A stretch of 45,083 nucleotides of DNA from Sinorhizobium sp. A49 (GCF_002002725.1 NZ_MUNW01000065.1:1-45083); one strand, 5' to 3'. Shown: positions 7,249 through 16,277, counted from the stretch's first letter. A program made the numbers and translations. The notes: generated by a model from the sequence alone, not told the origin.

Positions 7249-8901
7249 ATGTTGGACAGAAATTTCTACGACAGCCTCTCCGATCTCAGCCCGTTCGAAA
7301 TCAAGGACGAATTGATCAAGCTCGCCAAGGTGAATGCCGAAAAATCCGCCAAGGCATTCCTCAATGCGGGCCGAGGCAATCCGAACTGGACCGCAACGCG
7401 CGCTCGCGAAGCGTTCTTCCTGCTGGGCCTGTTCGCCGTGACCGAGGCCAAGCGCACCTACTTCGACCCGGCAGCCGGGGTAACGGGCATGCCGGCGCGC
7501 GACGGCGCCTATGCGCGGTTCCAGAAGTGGGCAAAGAAACAGATCCAGGCGGCGGTCGACTGGGATGAGGAGGAGGATGGCGCCCTTCCGGCACAGACGC
7601 TTTCCGATGCCGTCGAATACGCCATTCGCTCCTTCAAATTCGAGCCGGACGCCTTCGTGCACGAGCTCACCGATTCCATCATCGGCGACAACTATCCGGT
7701 TCCCGACCGTGCGCTGCACCACAACGAGATCATCACCCACGAATACCTGATGTGGGCGATGTGCGCGGGCTTCCGGCCCGACGCGAAGTTCGACCTCTAC
7801 CCGGTCGAGGGCGGCACCGCTGCCATGTGCTACATCTTCAAGGCGTTGAAGAATGCCCGGCTGCTCAATGCGGGCGATACGATCGCTCTGGGGACGCCGA
7901 TCTTCACGCCCTATCTCGAGATGCCGGAGCTGGAGGATTACGACCTCAAGACAATCCACATCAGCGCCGAGCAGGAAGACCGTTTCCAGTTCACCGAGGA
8001 AGACATCAAGGCGTTGGAAGATCCGAAAGTGAAGGCGCTGTTCCTGGTGAACCCGGGCAACCCCTCCGCCGTCGCGCTCGACCCCGATACGATCGGGCGC
8101 CTGGTCAGCTTCGTCAACACCAAGCGGCCGGATCTGATGATCCTGACCGACGACGTCTACGGTACCTTCGTGCCGGGCTTCCAGTCGCTGCTCGGGCACC
8201 TGCCGCACAACACCATCGGCGTCTACTCCTACTCGAAATATTTCGGCTGCACCGGCTGGCGGCTCGGCGTCATCGCCGTTGCCCAGGACAACATCTTCGA
8301 CAAGATGATCCAGGCGCATCCCGAAGCGCTGCAGAAGACCCTGGAGAAGCGCTACAAGGCGATGACGCCGACGCCCCGGGCGGTCAAGTTCATCGACCGC
8401 ATCGTCGCCGACAGCCGCGATGTCGCCCTCAACCACACGGCGGGCTTGTCCCTGCCGCAGCAGGTGATGATGTCGCTGTTCAGCCTGGTCGAGCTGCAGG
8501 ATGTCGACAAGCTCTACCAGAAGGCCTGCATGGCGATCTGCACGAAGCGGTTCAAGAATCTTGTCGAGGGCATGGGCGTCGAATCCAACCCCGGGATCTA
8601 CTTCGATCACTATTACGGGATCATCGATTTCGAATTCTGGCTGCGCAAATATGTCGGTCAGGACGTCGTCGATTGGGTCAAGGAGAACATCCACCCGCTC
8701 GACATCCCCTTCCGGCTTGCGGAGGACTACGGCATCGTTCTGTTGAACGGTTCGGGCTTCGATGCGCCGAACTGGTCGGCGCGCGTCTCCTTCGCCAATC
8801 TCGACGACGATGCCTACACCCAGATCGGCAGCGCAGTGCGCTCCGTCGCGCGCGGTTACGTACAGGCCTACCGGGCGTCGAAGGGGCTCCCGATCAGCTG
8901 A
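7249..8901 (+). CDS. asdA: aspartate 4-decarboxylase (bifunctional aspartate aminotransferase)
   Basis: 550-aa PLP enzyme that releases CO2 from the beta-carboxyl of L-aspartate to give L-alanine, with secondary aminotransferase activity. Family-specific features are the N-terminal extension with NAGRGNPNW, the PLP-phosphate region VEGGTAAM, NPGNPSA, DDVYGTFVPGF, the Schiff-base lysine K330 in SYSKYFGCTGWRLG, and the carboxylate-binding R512 in WSARVSF. Length fits the family. GGGAG precedes the ATG. Flanked by two AspT carriers, it completes an aspartate-in/alanine-out cycle in which decarboxylation consumes a cytosolic proton. Confidence 0.95.
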   Translation: MLDRNFYDSLSDLSPFEIKDELIKLAKVNAEKSAKAFLNAGRGNPNWTATRAREAFFLLGLFAVTEAKRTYFDPAAGVTGMPARDGAYARFQKWAKKQIQAAVDWDEEEDGALPAQTLSDAVEYAIRSFKFEPDAFVHELTDSIIGDNYPVPDRALHHNEIITHEYLMWAMCAGFRPDAKFDLYPVEGGTAAMCYIFKALKNARLLNAGDTIALGTPIFTPYLEMPELEDYDLKTIHISAEQEDRFQFTEEDIKALEDPKVKALFLVNPGNPSAVALDPDTIGRLVSFVNTKRPDLMILTDDVYGTFVPGFQSLLGHLPHNTIGVYSYSKYFGCTGWRLGVIAVAQDNIFDKMIQAHPEALQKTLEKRYKAMTPTPRAVKFIDRIVADSRDVALNHTAGLSLPQQVMMSLFSLVELQDVDKLYQKACMAICTKRFKNLVEGMGVESNPGIYFDHYYGIIDFEFWLRKYVGQDVVDWVKENIHPLDIPFRLAEDYGIVLLNGSGFDAPNWSARVSFANLDDDAYTQIGSAVRSVARGYVQAYRASKGLPIS

Positions 8902-8911
8902 TCGATTACTG

Positions 8912-8939
8912 CCGCCGGCCGCCGACAGGCGGCCGGCGG
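8912..8939. terminator. perfect 12-bp GC hairpin between asdA and the second aspT
   Basis: CCGCCGGCCGCC (8912-8923) and its exact complement (8928-8939) enclose the loop GACA, 10 bp after the asdA stop. No T run follows, so it may attenuate transcription or protect the asdA mRNA 3' end rather than stop transcription fully. The remaining gap to 9089 holds no gene. Confidence 0.5.
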
Positions 8940-9088
8940 TGACAGCCTGCAAACATCACTGGCATTGCGGTCTTCGGGCGCATTCGCGCACGAGCAGCAA
9001 ACGAAGACCTCTATCCGACAAAACAACAGGCGCCGCTTACCGCTGAAGGTCGACCGGCGTCCAGCGCACAATCTGGAGGGATCGTCAC

Positions 9089-10771
9089 GTGATCGAGCAG
9101 ATGTTCAGCATTTTGCGGTCTCATCCGGAACTGGCGTTGTTCCTGGCGCTGGGCATCGGTTACGCCGTCGGCAAGATCACCATCGCCGGCGTGACGATCG
9201 GCGCGGTCACGGGCTGCCTGCTCGCAGGCGTGCTGATCGGCCAGACCGGCGCCGTCCTGTCCAACGACGTGAAGCAAGCCTTCTTCCTGCTGTTTCTCTT
9301 CGCCATCGGCTACCGAACCGGCCCGCAATTCTTCCAGAGCCTGAATGCCGATGCCCTGCCCCAGATCGCCGTCACCGTGACGCTCTGCGTCGTGGCGCTT
9401 GGTGTCGCGATCGTGCTCTCCATCTTCTTCGGCTTCGATCTCGGCACCGCAGCAGGTGTTCTGGCCGGAGGTGCAACGGAATCGGCAACCGTCGGTGTCG
9501 CCATCGACACGTTCCGCAAGACCGCGCCGACGCCCGAGGCTGCCAGCCAGTTCGAATCCGCGATCGCCACCGGCTTTGCCGTCGCCTATCTCGTTGGCGT
9601 CGTCAGCGCCATCCTCGTGCAGTCGCAGCTGGCGCCAAGAATGTTTGGCCGCAGCCTGAAGGAGGCCTGCGCAGAGCTCGAAGCCGAGCTTAACATCACC
9701 CCGAACGACACCGGCAACAGCGCCCGCCGCGAGATCGAGGCACGCGCATTCGTTGTTGGCGACAATCTCGTCGGCCTCACCGTCCAGGAGGCTGAGGCAC
9801 GCGTTCCCGAGCGGCAGAAGGCCTATATCGAACAGATCCGCCGCGGCAGCGAGATCATCACCCCCATGCCCAAGGAGCGCCTCTACGCAGGTGACGTCAT
9901 TGCCGTTGCCGGCCTTCGCGGGTTTCTGGTCGAATATGCCGACCGGATCGGCACCGAGATCGACGATCGCGAACTGCTCGATATCCCGGTCGAGGTTCTT
10001 GACGTCGTCGTGACAAACAAGGAGGTCGCGGGACAACGCCTGTGGCAGCTCAACCAGCGGCCGGAAGCGCGTTCCGTCTTCCTGCGCGGGATCCTTCGCG
10101 CCGGCCAAACGATTCCGATCTTCCCCGGGCTGACGGTCAAACGCGGCGACGTACTGTCGATCGCCGGCGCTAGGCGCCATGTCGAGGATGCGGCCGCCTT
10201 GCTGGGCTACGCCGACCGCGAGACGACTGCAACCGACATGGTCTTTGTCGGCGTCTTCATCTTTCTCGGCGGCCTGATCGGCATTCCCGCCCTGAAACTC
10301 GGCGCGCTGGAAATCGGCCTCGGCGTCGCGGTCGGCGTGTTGATTGCAGGCCTCGTCGCCGGCTGGCTACGCTCGACAAGGCGCACTTTCGGTTTCGTGC
10401 CCGAGGCAACCCTCTGGTTCTTCGACAGCGTCGGGCTTTGCGCCTTCATCGCCTGTGTCGGCATTTCGGCGGGTCCGAGCTTCGTCGCAGGTCTCATCCA
10501 GTCCGGCCCGGCGCTGGTCGTCGCCAGCGCGCTGATCTGCGTGATCTCACACGTCTCAGCCCTCGCACTCGGCCGCTGGGTCTTCCGCATGAACGAAGGC
10601 GTGCTCGCCGGCACCTGCTGCGGCGCCGGCACATCGGCGCCGGCGCTCGCCGCCGTGCAGGAGGCAGCCGGCAGCCAGGTGCCGACCCTGGGTTATGGCC
10701 TCGGCTATGCGATCGGCAACGTGCTGCTGGCGCTCTGGGGTGCGGTGCTGGTCACGGTTCTAGGCGGCTAG
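9089..10771 (+). CDS. aspT: AspT-type aspartate-alanine antiporter (copy 2)
   Basis: 560-aa paralogue of the carrier upstream of asdA with the same plan: hydrophobic half about 14-190 (FLALGIGYAVGKITIAG, LLFLFAIGYRTGPQFF), two RCK_C-like domains about 215-375 (AGDVIAVAG, RGDVLSIAG) and a second hydrophobic half (GISAGPSFVAGLIQSG, GTCCGAGTSAPALAAVQEAA). GTG 9089 follows GGAGGG by 8 nt. The two carriers are clearly diverged, for instance in the last block where RTTTAALG in copy 1 is replaced by GTSAPALA here, so they may differ in substrate or direction. It could exchange a different pair of amino or dicarboxylic acids. Confidence 0.87.
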   Translation: MIEQMFSILRSHPELALFLALGIGYAVGKITIAGVTIGAVTGCLLAGVLIGQTGAVLSNDVKQAFFLLFLFAIGYRTGPQFFQSLNADALPQIAVTVTLCVVALGVAIVLSIFFGFDLGTAAGVLAGGATESATVGVAIDTFRKTAPTPEAASQFESAIATGFAVAYLVGVVSAILVQSQLAPRMFGRSLKEACAELEAELNITPNDTGNSARREIEARAFVVGDNLVGLTVQEAEARVPERQKAYIEQIRRGSEIITPMPKERLYAGDVIAVAGLRGFLVEYADRIGTEIDDRELLDIPVEVLDVVVTNKEVAGQRLWQLNQRPEARSVFLRGILRAGQTIPIFPGLTVKRGDVLSIAGARRHVEDAAALLGYADRETTATDMVFVGVFIFLGGLIGIPALKLGALEIGLGVAVGVLIAGLVAGWLRSTRRTFGFVPEATLWFFDSVGLCAFIACVGISAGPSFVAGLIQSGPALVVASALICVISHVSALALGRWVFRMNEGVLAGTCCGAGTSAPALAAVQEAAGSQVPTLGYGLGYAIGNVLLALWGAVLVTVLGG

Positions 10772-10827
10772 CCGCACCCTTCGGCTCGGCGGCGCACATT
10801 CGCCGGCTCAAGCCCGTCACCTTCCAT

Positions 10828-12603
10828 CTATCGCAGCGGCCACACCAGCATCAGCGTCGGTATGCTGACGATAACAATGACGAGGGAGAGCGGGAGGCCG
10901 AGGCGCGGGTAATCGCTGAACCTGTATCCGCCCGGCCCCATCACCAGCGTATTGCACTGATGGCCGATCGGGGTGAGGAAGTCGCAGCCGGCGCCGATGG
11001 CGACCGCCATCAGGAAGGCTTCGGGCCGGTAGCCGAGCGCGGTCGCAAAACTGGCCGCGATCGGCGCCATGACGAGTACGGTGGCGGCATTGTTGAGGAA
11101 AGGCGTCACCGCCATCGCGGCCAGCAGGATCAGCGTCAGCGCGCCGGCGGGCGGCAAGCCGGTCGCGACCGTGCCGAGCCAACTGGCGATGACATCGGTG
11201 CCGCCGGTGGTGCGCAGCGAATCGCTGACCGGGATCAGCGCTGCAAGCATCACCAGGATCGGCCCGTCGACCGAGCGATAGACGTCGCGCAGCGGAATGA
11301 TGCGAAAGATGACCATCGCAAGCGCGGCGGCAAAGAAGGCGATAGGGATCGGCACCAGGCCGAGGGCGGTCGACCCCATGGCTGCGGCCAGAACCAGGAG
11401 CGGCAAAGTCGCCTTGCGGATGGTGCCGAGCAGGATTTCGCGCTGCGCCAGCGGCAGGCAGCCGAAATCCTGCAGGAACGACGGCAGCTCGCGCCTTGAG
11501 CCTTGCAGCACGACGATATCGCCTGCCCGCAAGCGGATGCTGCCGAGCCGCTGCTTCAACCGCTCGCCCTGGCGGCTGACGGCAAGCAGGTTGACGTTGT
11601 GGTTGTTGAACAGCGCCAGCCGCTGTGCCGACATGCCGACAAGCGGCGAGCCGCTGCCAATCACCGCCTCGACCGCCTCGATCTCAGCACCGGCCTTTTC
11701 GCTCGAAGACGGCGAACGATCGCCGGAGATCTTCAGCCTGGCCTGCGAGACGATGCGGTCGAGTGCATCCGGCCCGCCCTCGAGCAGCAGCACGTCTTCA
11801 GCCTCGAGCTTGATGTCGGGCAACGGCGCCACATGCAGCCCGCGCCGGAAAACGGCGGTGACGACGGCACCACCATCGCCGATCTTGACGAGATGGCTGA
11901 GCGACTTGCCGATGACGGGGGAGCCGGCCGCGACCACGGCTTCCGAGGTGTAATCGGTGATCTCGATCGCCGCCTGCACCGAGACATGCTGGCTCGTGCG
12001 CTGCGGCACCAGCCTGTAGGCAAACAGCAGGAAGACGACGCCGACGGCAGCAAGCGTCGCGCCAACGGGGGTGAAGTCGAACATGGTGAAGCTCTCGCCC
12101 GTCAGCTCCTGGCGCACGCGCGACACGACGATGTTGGGCGAGGTGCCGACCTGGGTCATCAGCCCGCCGATCAGCGAGCCGAAAGCCATCGGCATCAGGA
12201 ACACCGAGGGCTGCACGCCGGAACGGCGGGCGAACTGGAACGCGACCGGTATCATGATCGCCAGCGCGCCGATGTTCTTGATGAAGGCGGAAAGCACAGT
12301 AACGGTGATGACCAGCAGTGCCAGCTGCGCCCGCACCGAGGATATATTGGGCAGAAACCGCTGGATCGCCGCATCGACGATCCCGGAGCGTGCCACCCCG
12401 GCGCTGACGATCAGCGCGCTGCCAACGATGATGACGATATCGTCGCTGAAGCCATCGAAGGCGTGATCGTAGGGCACGATGCCGACGGCGACCGAAAGCA
12501 TCAGGGCGGAACAGGCGATCACGTCATACCGAAACCGCCCCCAGATGAAGAATGCCATCATGGCGCCGATGACGAGAAACGCGAGAGACTGTTCGGCGGT
12601 CAT
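10828..12603 (-). CDS. SLC13-family permease with two RCK_C (TrkA-C) domains
   Basis: 591-aa membrane transporter of the SLC13/divalent anion-sodium symporter group. The first transport half (about 1-180) has the family signatures IKNIGALAIMIP and GSLIGGLMTQVGTSPNIVV. Two RCK_C-like domains follow (about 210-285 with AEDVLLLEG, 300-380 with AGDIVVLQG). The second half ends with FLNNAATVLVMAPIA and GAGCDFLTPIGHQCNTLVMG. Substrates of related proteins include sulfate, dicarboxylates and citrate; the one here cannot be read. It is convergent with the second aspT gene. The start at 12603 gives family length; the ribosome-binding site is weak. Confidence 0.87.
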   Translation of the reverse strand: MTAEQSLAFLVIGAMMAFFIWGRFRYDVIACSALMLSVAVGIVPYDHAFDGFSDDIVIIVGSALIVSAGVARSGIVDAAIQRFLPNISSVRAQLALLVITVTVLSAFIKNIGALAIMIPVAFQFARRSGVQPSVFLMPMAFGSLIGGLMTQVGTSPNIVVSRVRQELTGESFTMFDFTPVGATLAAVGVVFLLFAYRLVPQRTSQHVSVQAAIEITDYTSEAVVAAGSPVIGKSLSHLVKIGDGGAVVTAVFRRGLHVAPLPDIKLEAEDVLLLEGGPDALDRIVSQARLKISGDRSPSSSEKAGAEIEAVEAVIGSGSPLVGMSAQRLALFNNHNVNLLAVSRQGERLKQRLGSIRLRAGDIVVLQGSRRELPSFLQDFGCLPLAQREILLGTIRKATLPLLVLAAAMGSTALGLVPIPIAFFAAALAMVIFRIIPLRDVYRSVDGPILVMLAALIPVSDSLRTTGGTDVIASWLGTVATGLPPAGALTLILLAAMAVTPFLNNAATVLVMAPIAASFATALGYRPEAFLMAVAIGAGCDFLTPIGHQCNTLVMGPGGYRFSDYPRLGLPLSLVIVIVSIPTLMLVWPLR

Positions 12604-12968
12604 GCAATACCTGGATTTCGCGGAAGAACTGGGATTTGGCAGAACGATTGAGCAGGCGACGCACGCGAAAGGCACAGGAGCCTGACGCGCAATCCAACGG
12701 GACGTTCGCTTAGGACTACCGCATGTTTCGCCAAATCGGAATTCGCCGCACCGACAAATCTGGGTATGAGCGCGAAACGCATGGCGTTGGCGGGCCATGT
12801 CGGGGCTGCTCGAACGCCGAAAGAGGCGGATCGGCAAGTCCGCCGACCGACCGACACGTGCAGTCGCAAGTCCTATGCCGGCGCGGGCGCTTGCCGCGGC
12901 GATCTCCGGGGTGGCCCCTCCGGGATCGCGTTGCCGGCCTCAACGGCGGCAGGCACGAAAGTCACAGA
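12604..12968. other. gene-free upstream region of the SLC13 permease
   Basis: About 365 bp without a convincing coding frame. It should carry the promoter of the minus-strand permease gene. No clear operator, RNA structure or small gene was seen. Confidence 0.4.
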
Positions 12969-13081
12969 CAGTTCCTGTGCCTTTCGCAGGAGGCTGGACG
13001 GCCCAAGCCCCTGGGTTGCCGGGTCTTTTGACCTGAAAGACGTCAGCTCGCTCGATCCCGGCACAGGGCCGGAATGAGGGA
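12969..13081 (+). repeat. degenerate RIME-like mosaic repeat
   Basis: A decayed copy, in the opposite orientation, of the intact palindromic element at 17871-17986. Shared blocks in order are TTCCTGTG...CAGGA, GGCCCAAG..CTGGG, GGGTCTTTTGACC, GACGTCAG and CCCGGCACAGGGCCGGAATGAGGG. Several arms no longer pair. The similarity to the Rhizobium intergenic mosaic element (RIME) is from memory of its two-palindrome, ~110-bp structure. Confidence 0.75.
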
Positions 13082-13130
13082 GAACTGGGTGTGCTTCCCG
13101 CCAGGCGAGGTTCTCTGGGCCATGTCGGCA

Positions 13131-13166
13131 AGTGAGGGCCGGGAGATCCCTCTCCCGGCCCTCACT
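13131..13166. terminator. perfect 16-bp hairpin after the exported hydrolase gene
   Basis: AGTGAGGGCCGGGAGA and its exact complement enclose the loop TCCC, 34 bp beyond the stop of the minus-strand hydrolase gene. No T run follows on the minus strand. It is very stable and most likely stops or stabilises the hydrolase transcript. Confidence 0.5.
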
Positions 13167-13200
13167 GGGTCAAACATTGTCAGCAACCCGTCGCGGCCAA

Positions 13201-13965
13201 TCAGTTGGCGGGTTGCGCGGCCTTCTCGATGAGATCGGCGACCGCCTTCGGGTTGGAGACGTAGATCGCATGGCTCCCGGGCACTTCGACGACGGTGGCG
13301 CCGGCGCGCTTTGCCATCATCTGCTGGGCAGCCGGCGGGATCATCAGGTCCTCGCCCGCGACAAGGTAGTAGCTCGGTTTGACCTTCCAGGCCGGGTCGG
13401 TGACGGCACCGGAGAGCGCCTCGACACCCCATGGAACCTGGGAGTCTGCCATGAATGCGGCCGTTTCGGCATCAACGTCGGCGGCGAAGGACGCGGCGAA
13501 CTTTGCCTTGTCGAGGAACAGGAAGCCATCGACCGGCGGCAGAATCGGCGGCACCGGCGCGCCGGCCGGCGGGTTGGCGATCAGCGTTGAGACGGACTCG
13601 CCCTTGTCGGGCGCAAAAGCGGCGATGTAGACGACGGATTGAACCTTCTCATCCGTGCCGGCTTCGCTGATGACGACGCCGCCATAGGAATGGCCGACCA
13701 GCACGACCGGCCCCTCGCTCTTGGCGATCGCCTGCCGGGTGGCAGCAACGTCGGCAGCAAGCGATGTCGTCGTGTTTTGAACGATGCTCACGTTGTAGCC
13801 GTCCTTCTTCAGGATGTCGTAGACCCCCCTCCATCCGGTGCCGTCGGCGAAGGCACCGTGAACCAGAACGACGGTCTTTGCCCCCTTCTCGGCGGCGAAT
13901 GCGGTGGTGCCGGTGGCGACCAGTACGAGCGAGGCGGCAGCGGCAAGCAGAGACTTCTTCAACAT
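13201..13965 (-). CDS. exported alpha/beta hydrolase
   Basis: 254-aa alpha/beta-hydrolase-fold esterase-like protein with a Sec signal peptide (MLKKSLLAAAASLVLVATG, cleaved near residue 24, TAFAAE). It has the oxyanion motif VLVHGAFADGTGW, nucleophile elbow GHSYGG, acid region around AGEDLMIPP and catalytic His in PGSHAIY. Similar proteins are annotated as salicylate esterase-like or EstC-like; the true substrate is unknown. AAGGAG lies 8 nt before the ATG. It is transcribed away from an OhrR-type regulator, and both promoters share paired palindromic operators, so it is probably induced by oxidants or organic hydroperoxides. Confidence 0.88.
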   Translation of the reverse strand: MLKKSLLAAAASLVLVATGTTAFAAEKGAKTVVLVHGAFADGTGWRGVYDILKKDGYNVSIVQNTTTSLAADVAATRQAIAKSEGPVVLVGHSYGGVVISEAGTDEKVQSVVYIAAFAPDKGESVSTLIANPPAGAPVPPILPPVDGFLFLDKAKFAASFAADVDAETAAFMADSQVPWGVEALSGAVTDPAWKVKPSYYLVAGEDLMIPPAAQQMMAKRAGATVVEVPGSHAIYVSNPKAVADLIEKAAQPAN

Positions 13966-13999
13966 GTGCGCAACTCCTTATTTCGTTAGCGCGAAAATC

Positions 14000-14013
14000 A
14001 TTATCGCGATAAT
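14000..14013. promoter_or_regulatory. MarR/OhrR operator, hydrolase-proximal
   Basis: Perfect 14-bp palindrome ATTATCGCGATAAT, flanked on the left by AATC. It lies 35 bp upstream of the hydrolase ATG, where a repressor would block RNA polymerase. The near-identical second site makes it a convincing regulator-binding site. Confidence 0.7.
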
Positions 14014-14052
14014 TATTAGATACGCCTCACCTGATCAGCTGTCCAGCATTTT

Positions 14053-14066
14053 ATTATTGCGATAAT
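14053..14066. promoter_or_regulatory. MarR/OhrR operator, regulator-proximal
   Basis: ATTATTGCGATAAT, one base from the perfect palindrome at 14000-14013, flanked on the right by GATT, the mirror image of the first site. Centre-to-centre spacing is 53 bp, about five helical turns. It lies about 50 bp upstream of the regulator ATG and fits autoregulation. Confidence 0.7.
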
Positions 14067-14117
14067 GATTTCCGTGGTAAGATCATGAAAAGCCACGGAC
14101 AAAACTGGAGATGACCG

Positions 14118-14576
14118 ATGACCACCCCGGCGCCACTTCCGCTCGACAGCCAGCTGTGCTTCTCGATCTACGCGGCGGCGATTGCCATCAACCGCACCTA
14201 TAAACCGATGCTCGACGCACTCGGCGTGACCTATACGCAATACCTCGCCGTCAGCGCGCTGTGGGAACAGGATGGCCTGAGCATTTCGGCCATTGCCGAC
14301 CGGCTCGGCCTGGAGCCGAGCACCATCACGCCGGCGGTCAAACGGCTCGAGGCGGCGGGTTTCCTTTCAAGACGCAGAAGCACCACTGACGAGCGGTTGG
14401 TCGAGGTCTTCCTGACGGCCAAGGGCAAGGAACTGCACCCCAAGACCGCGTGCCTTACCGACACGCTGCTGCGTCGCTCAGGCTTTAGCGTGCCCGAGAT
14501 GATCGACCTCAACGAAAAGGTCCAGATGCTGCGCGACGGCCTCACGCGGGAAGAAAAGCCGGACGCCCGCAGTTAG
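14118..14576 (+). CDS. MarR-family redox sensor, OhrR-like
   Basis: 152-aa winged-helix regulator. The N-terminus LDSQLCFSIY carries Cys14, with Tyr18 and Tyr28 at the spacing seen around the peroxide-sensing cysteine (C15/Y19/Y29) of Bacillus subtilis OhrR. A second cysteine, C112, may serve as resolving partner as in two-cysteine OhrR proteins. Recognition region: ISAIADRLGLEPSTITPAVKRLEAAGF; wing: RRRSTTDERLVEV. It is divergent from an exported hydrolase rather than an Ohr peroxidase gene, which is unusual for the family. Confidence 0.85.
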   Translation: MTTPAPLPLDSQLCFSIYAAAIAINRTYKPMLDALGVTYTQYLAVSALWEQDGLSISAIADRLGLEPSTITPAVKRLEAAGFLSRRRSTTDERLVEVFLTAKGKELHPKTACLTDTLLRRSGFSVPEMIDLNEKVQMLRDGLTREEKPDARS

Positions 14577-14780
14577 GTCCATCTCCGCGCAATGAAATTG
14601 CGCTTCCACGACCGGCAATCGCGTGCCCCGAACTTGGAAATTCCCGTTGGAGCGCTACACTTTAGAGAAAGGTGTTGGACCATCGCCTGCGAAAGCCGGA
14701 ATAAGTCGCGCCTCCTGCGGGTCGCACAAGGCATCGGGCAGAAATCCATCCCGCCTCCTGCATGAAAGAGGATCGTCGAC

Positions 14781-15074
14781 ATGAAACATGCTCTTGCCGC
14801 CCTGACCGTCACCCTCCTTCTCGCTGGCTGCACCACGGGCGTTTCGACCTACGGATACTCGCCGAACCTTGAGCCGATCCCAGGCAGCATCACCTATGGC
14901 GGCCAGCCGCGCACCAAGCTGACAAAGGCCCCGGTCGGCAGCATCGTCCCGCATCAGTTCATCGACCAGTACGGCCGACGGGTCTCCGAGACCTACGTTA
15001 TCGAACCGGACCGCTCGCTGCGCCTCGTCAGCCGGCGCTGGCGGCCGGATGACATCTTCGATTTCGACGACTGA
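14781..15074 (+). CDS. small outer-membrane-type lipoprotein
   Basis: 97-aa lipoprotein. The signal peptide MKHALAALTVTLLLAGC ends with a lipobox, and Cys17 would be the lipidated residue. The mature part is short and polar with Tyr/Gly-rich TYGYSPNLEPIPGSITYGGQP and an acidic end DDIFDFDD. AGAGGATC provides a ribosome-binding site. No family function was recognised. It stands alone between the OhrR-like gene and the convergent LysR gene. Asp is not at +2, so sorting to the outer membrane is possible. Confidence 0.75.
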   Translation: MKHALAALTVTLLLAGCTTGVSTYGYSPNLEPIPGSITYGGQPRTKLTKAPVGSIVPHQFIDQYGRRVSETYVIEPDRSLRLVSRRWRPDDIFDFDD

Positions 15075-15226
15075 GCCTGCCGCGGGACGGCGAACGGGTG
15101 ATGCAAGGCGACAGGCAAAGACGGAAGGTGACCGCCTGTAGATCGACATGGCCAATACGCCCGCGCGCGTTCTCAGAACGCCCCTTCACTTTGTTTGCCT
15201 GCGCCTCTCTGTGGATCGCTTCCGCC

Positions 15227-16135
15227 TTAAGGCGTTGGGCGTTCAAGCGGACCGACGAACTGCGCTGAGACCCAGTCGCGCAGCACCTTCGTTGCCGATC
15301 GATCGGCCGCGCGCGGGCTATAGACGAGATCGTAGCGATAACTCTCGAGCGACAGCGCAAAGGGCTGGACGAGGATGCCGGAGGCAAGCTCCTCAGCGAC
15401 CAACGTCAAGCTCAAGAGGCCAATGCCCTGCCCGGCAACGACGGCTTGCACCGCATGGATTTCATCAGTGAACGAAAGGCCGCCTGCCGCGTCGATGTTT
15501 CCAACCCCGGCGCGCTCCAGCCATTGACGCCAGACCGGCGCGCGCTCGTCGTCGCGCCGCATCGGCCCCCACTCGAAATGGACGAGCGTCGCCTGCCTCA
15601 GGTCATCGACGGATGTCGGCGCAAGTCGCGGCACGCAAACCGGCGCGAAACGATCCGCAAACAGCGGCTGCGACAGCAGGCCGGGATAGTGCCCGGTTCC
15701 GTATCGTATGGCTGCATCGGCGTCGGCGTCGAGATCCACCGTCCTGTTCGACGCATCGAGGCGCAGCGTCCAGTCCGGATAGGCCTCGCGAAAGCTGCCG
15801 GCAAGCGGCGCCAGCCGCTTGGCAACGAAGGCGACGGTGGAGGTCAGCCGTGCCACCTTGGCGTCGCGATTGCGCCTGACTTCGCCGATCGCCTGCTCGA
15901 AGCGATCGAGCCCGTCGCGCAAGACGGGAAACAGCGTGTGTCCGGCCGGCGTCAGCCGCACCTGGCGCGTGCCGCGCTCGAACAGCTTCAGTTCCAGCAG
16001 ATCTTCAAGCTGGCGGATCTGATGGCTGACAGCGGTCGCCGACACGTTCAGTTCGTCGGCCGCCTGCTTGAAGCTCAAGCGACGGGCGGCGGCTTCGAAT
16101 ACCCGCAGTGCGCCAAGCGGCGGCAACTTTCTCAT
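15227..16135 (-). CDS. LysR-family regulator (GcvA-like)
   Basis: 302-aa LysR-type transcription factor. The N-terminal helix-turn-helix (about residues 1-60) reads LRVFEAAARRLSFKQAADEL...AVSHQIRQLED, close to the GcvA/AmpR subgroup, followed by the periplasmic-binding-like effector domain with DADAAIRYGTGHYPGL. The start at 16135 follows AGGGAG; a second in-frame ATG at 16150 is possible. It is divergent from the RidA-like/flavin oxidoreductase operon and is the natural candidate for its regulator. Confidence 0.88.
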   Translation of the reverse strand: MRKLPPLGALRVFEAAARRLSFKQAADELNVSATAVSHQIRQLEDLLELKLFERGTRQVRLTPAGHTLFPVLRDGLDRFEQAIGEVRRNRDAKVARLTSTVAFVAKRLAPLAGSFREAYPDWTLRLDASNRTVDLDADADAAIRYGTGHYPGLLSQPLFADRFAPVCVPRLAPTSVDDLRQATLVHFEWGPMRRDDERAPVWRQWLERAGVGNIDAAGGLSFTDEIHAVQAVVAGQGIGLLSLTLVAEELASGILVQPFALSLESYRYDLVYSPRAADRSATKVLRDWVSAQFVGPLERPTP

Positions 16136-16158
16136 GATCTCCCTACACATGATCTGAA

Positions 16159-16175
16159 TTCATCTATGAGCTGAA
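16159..16175. promoter_or_regulatory. possible LysR binding site
   Basis: TTCATCTATGAGCTGAA is an imperfect inverted repeat (TTCA...TGAA) in the LysR-ridA intergenic region, 24 bp upstream of the regulator start. It is compatible with the T-N11-A rule, but only one candidate was seen. Confidence 0.25.
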
Positions 16176-16277
16176 AAATCGTCTTTTGTCAGCCGGTCTA
16201 AGCCTCATCATATTGAGTTCAACAGCCAACGCAAAGACGCCAGGCTGAGGAAAACTCAAGCATAGAGAGCCAAACCC

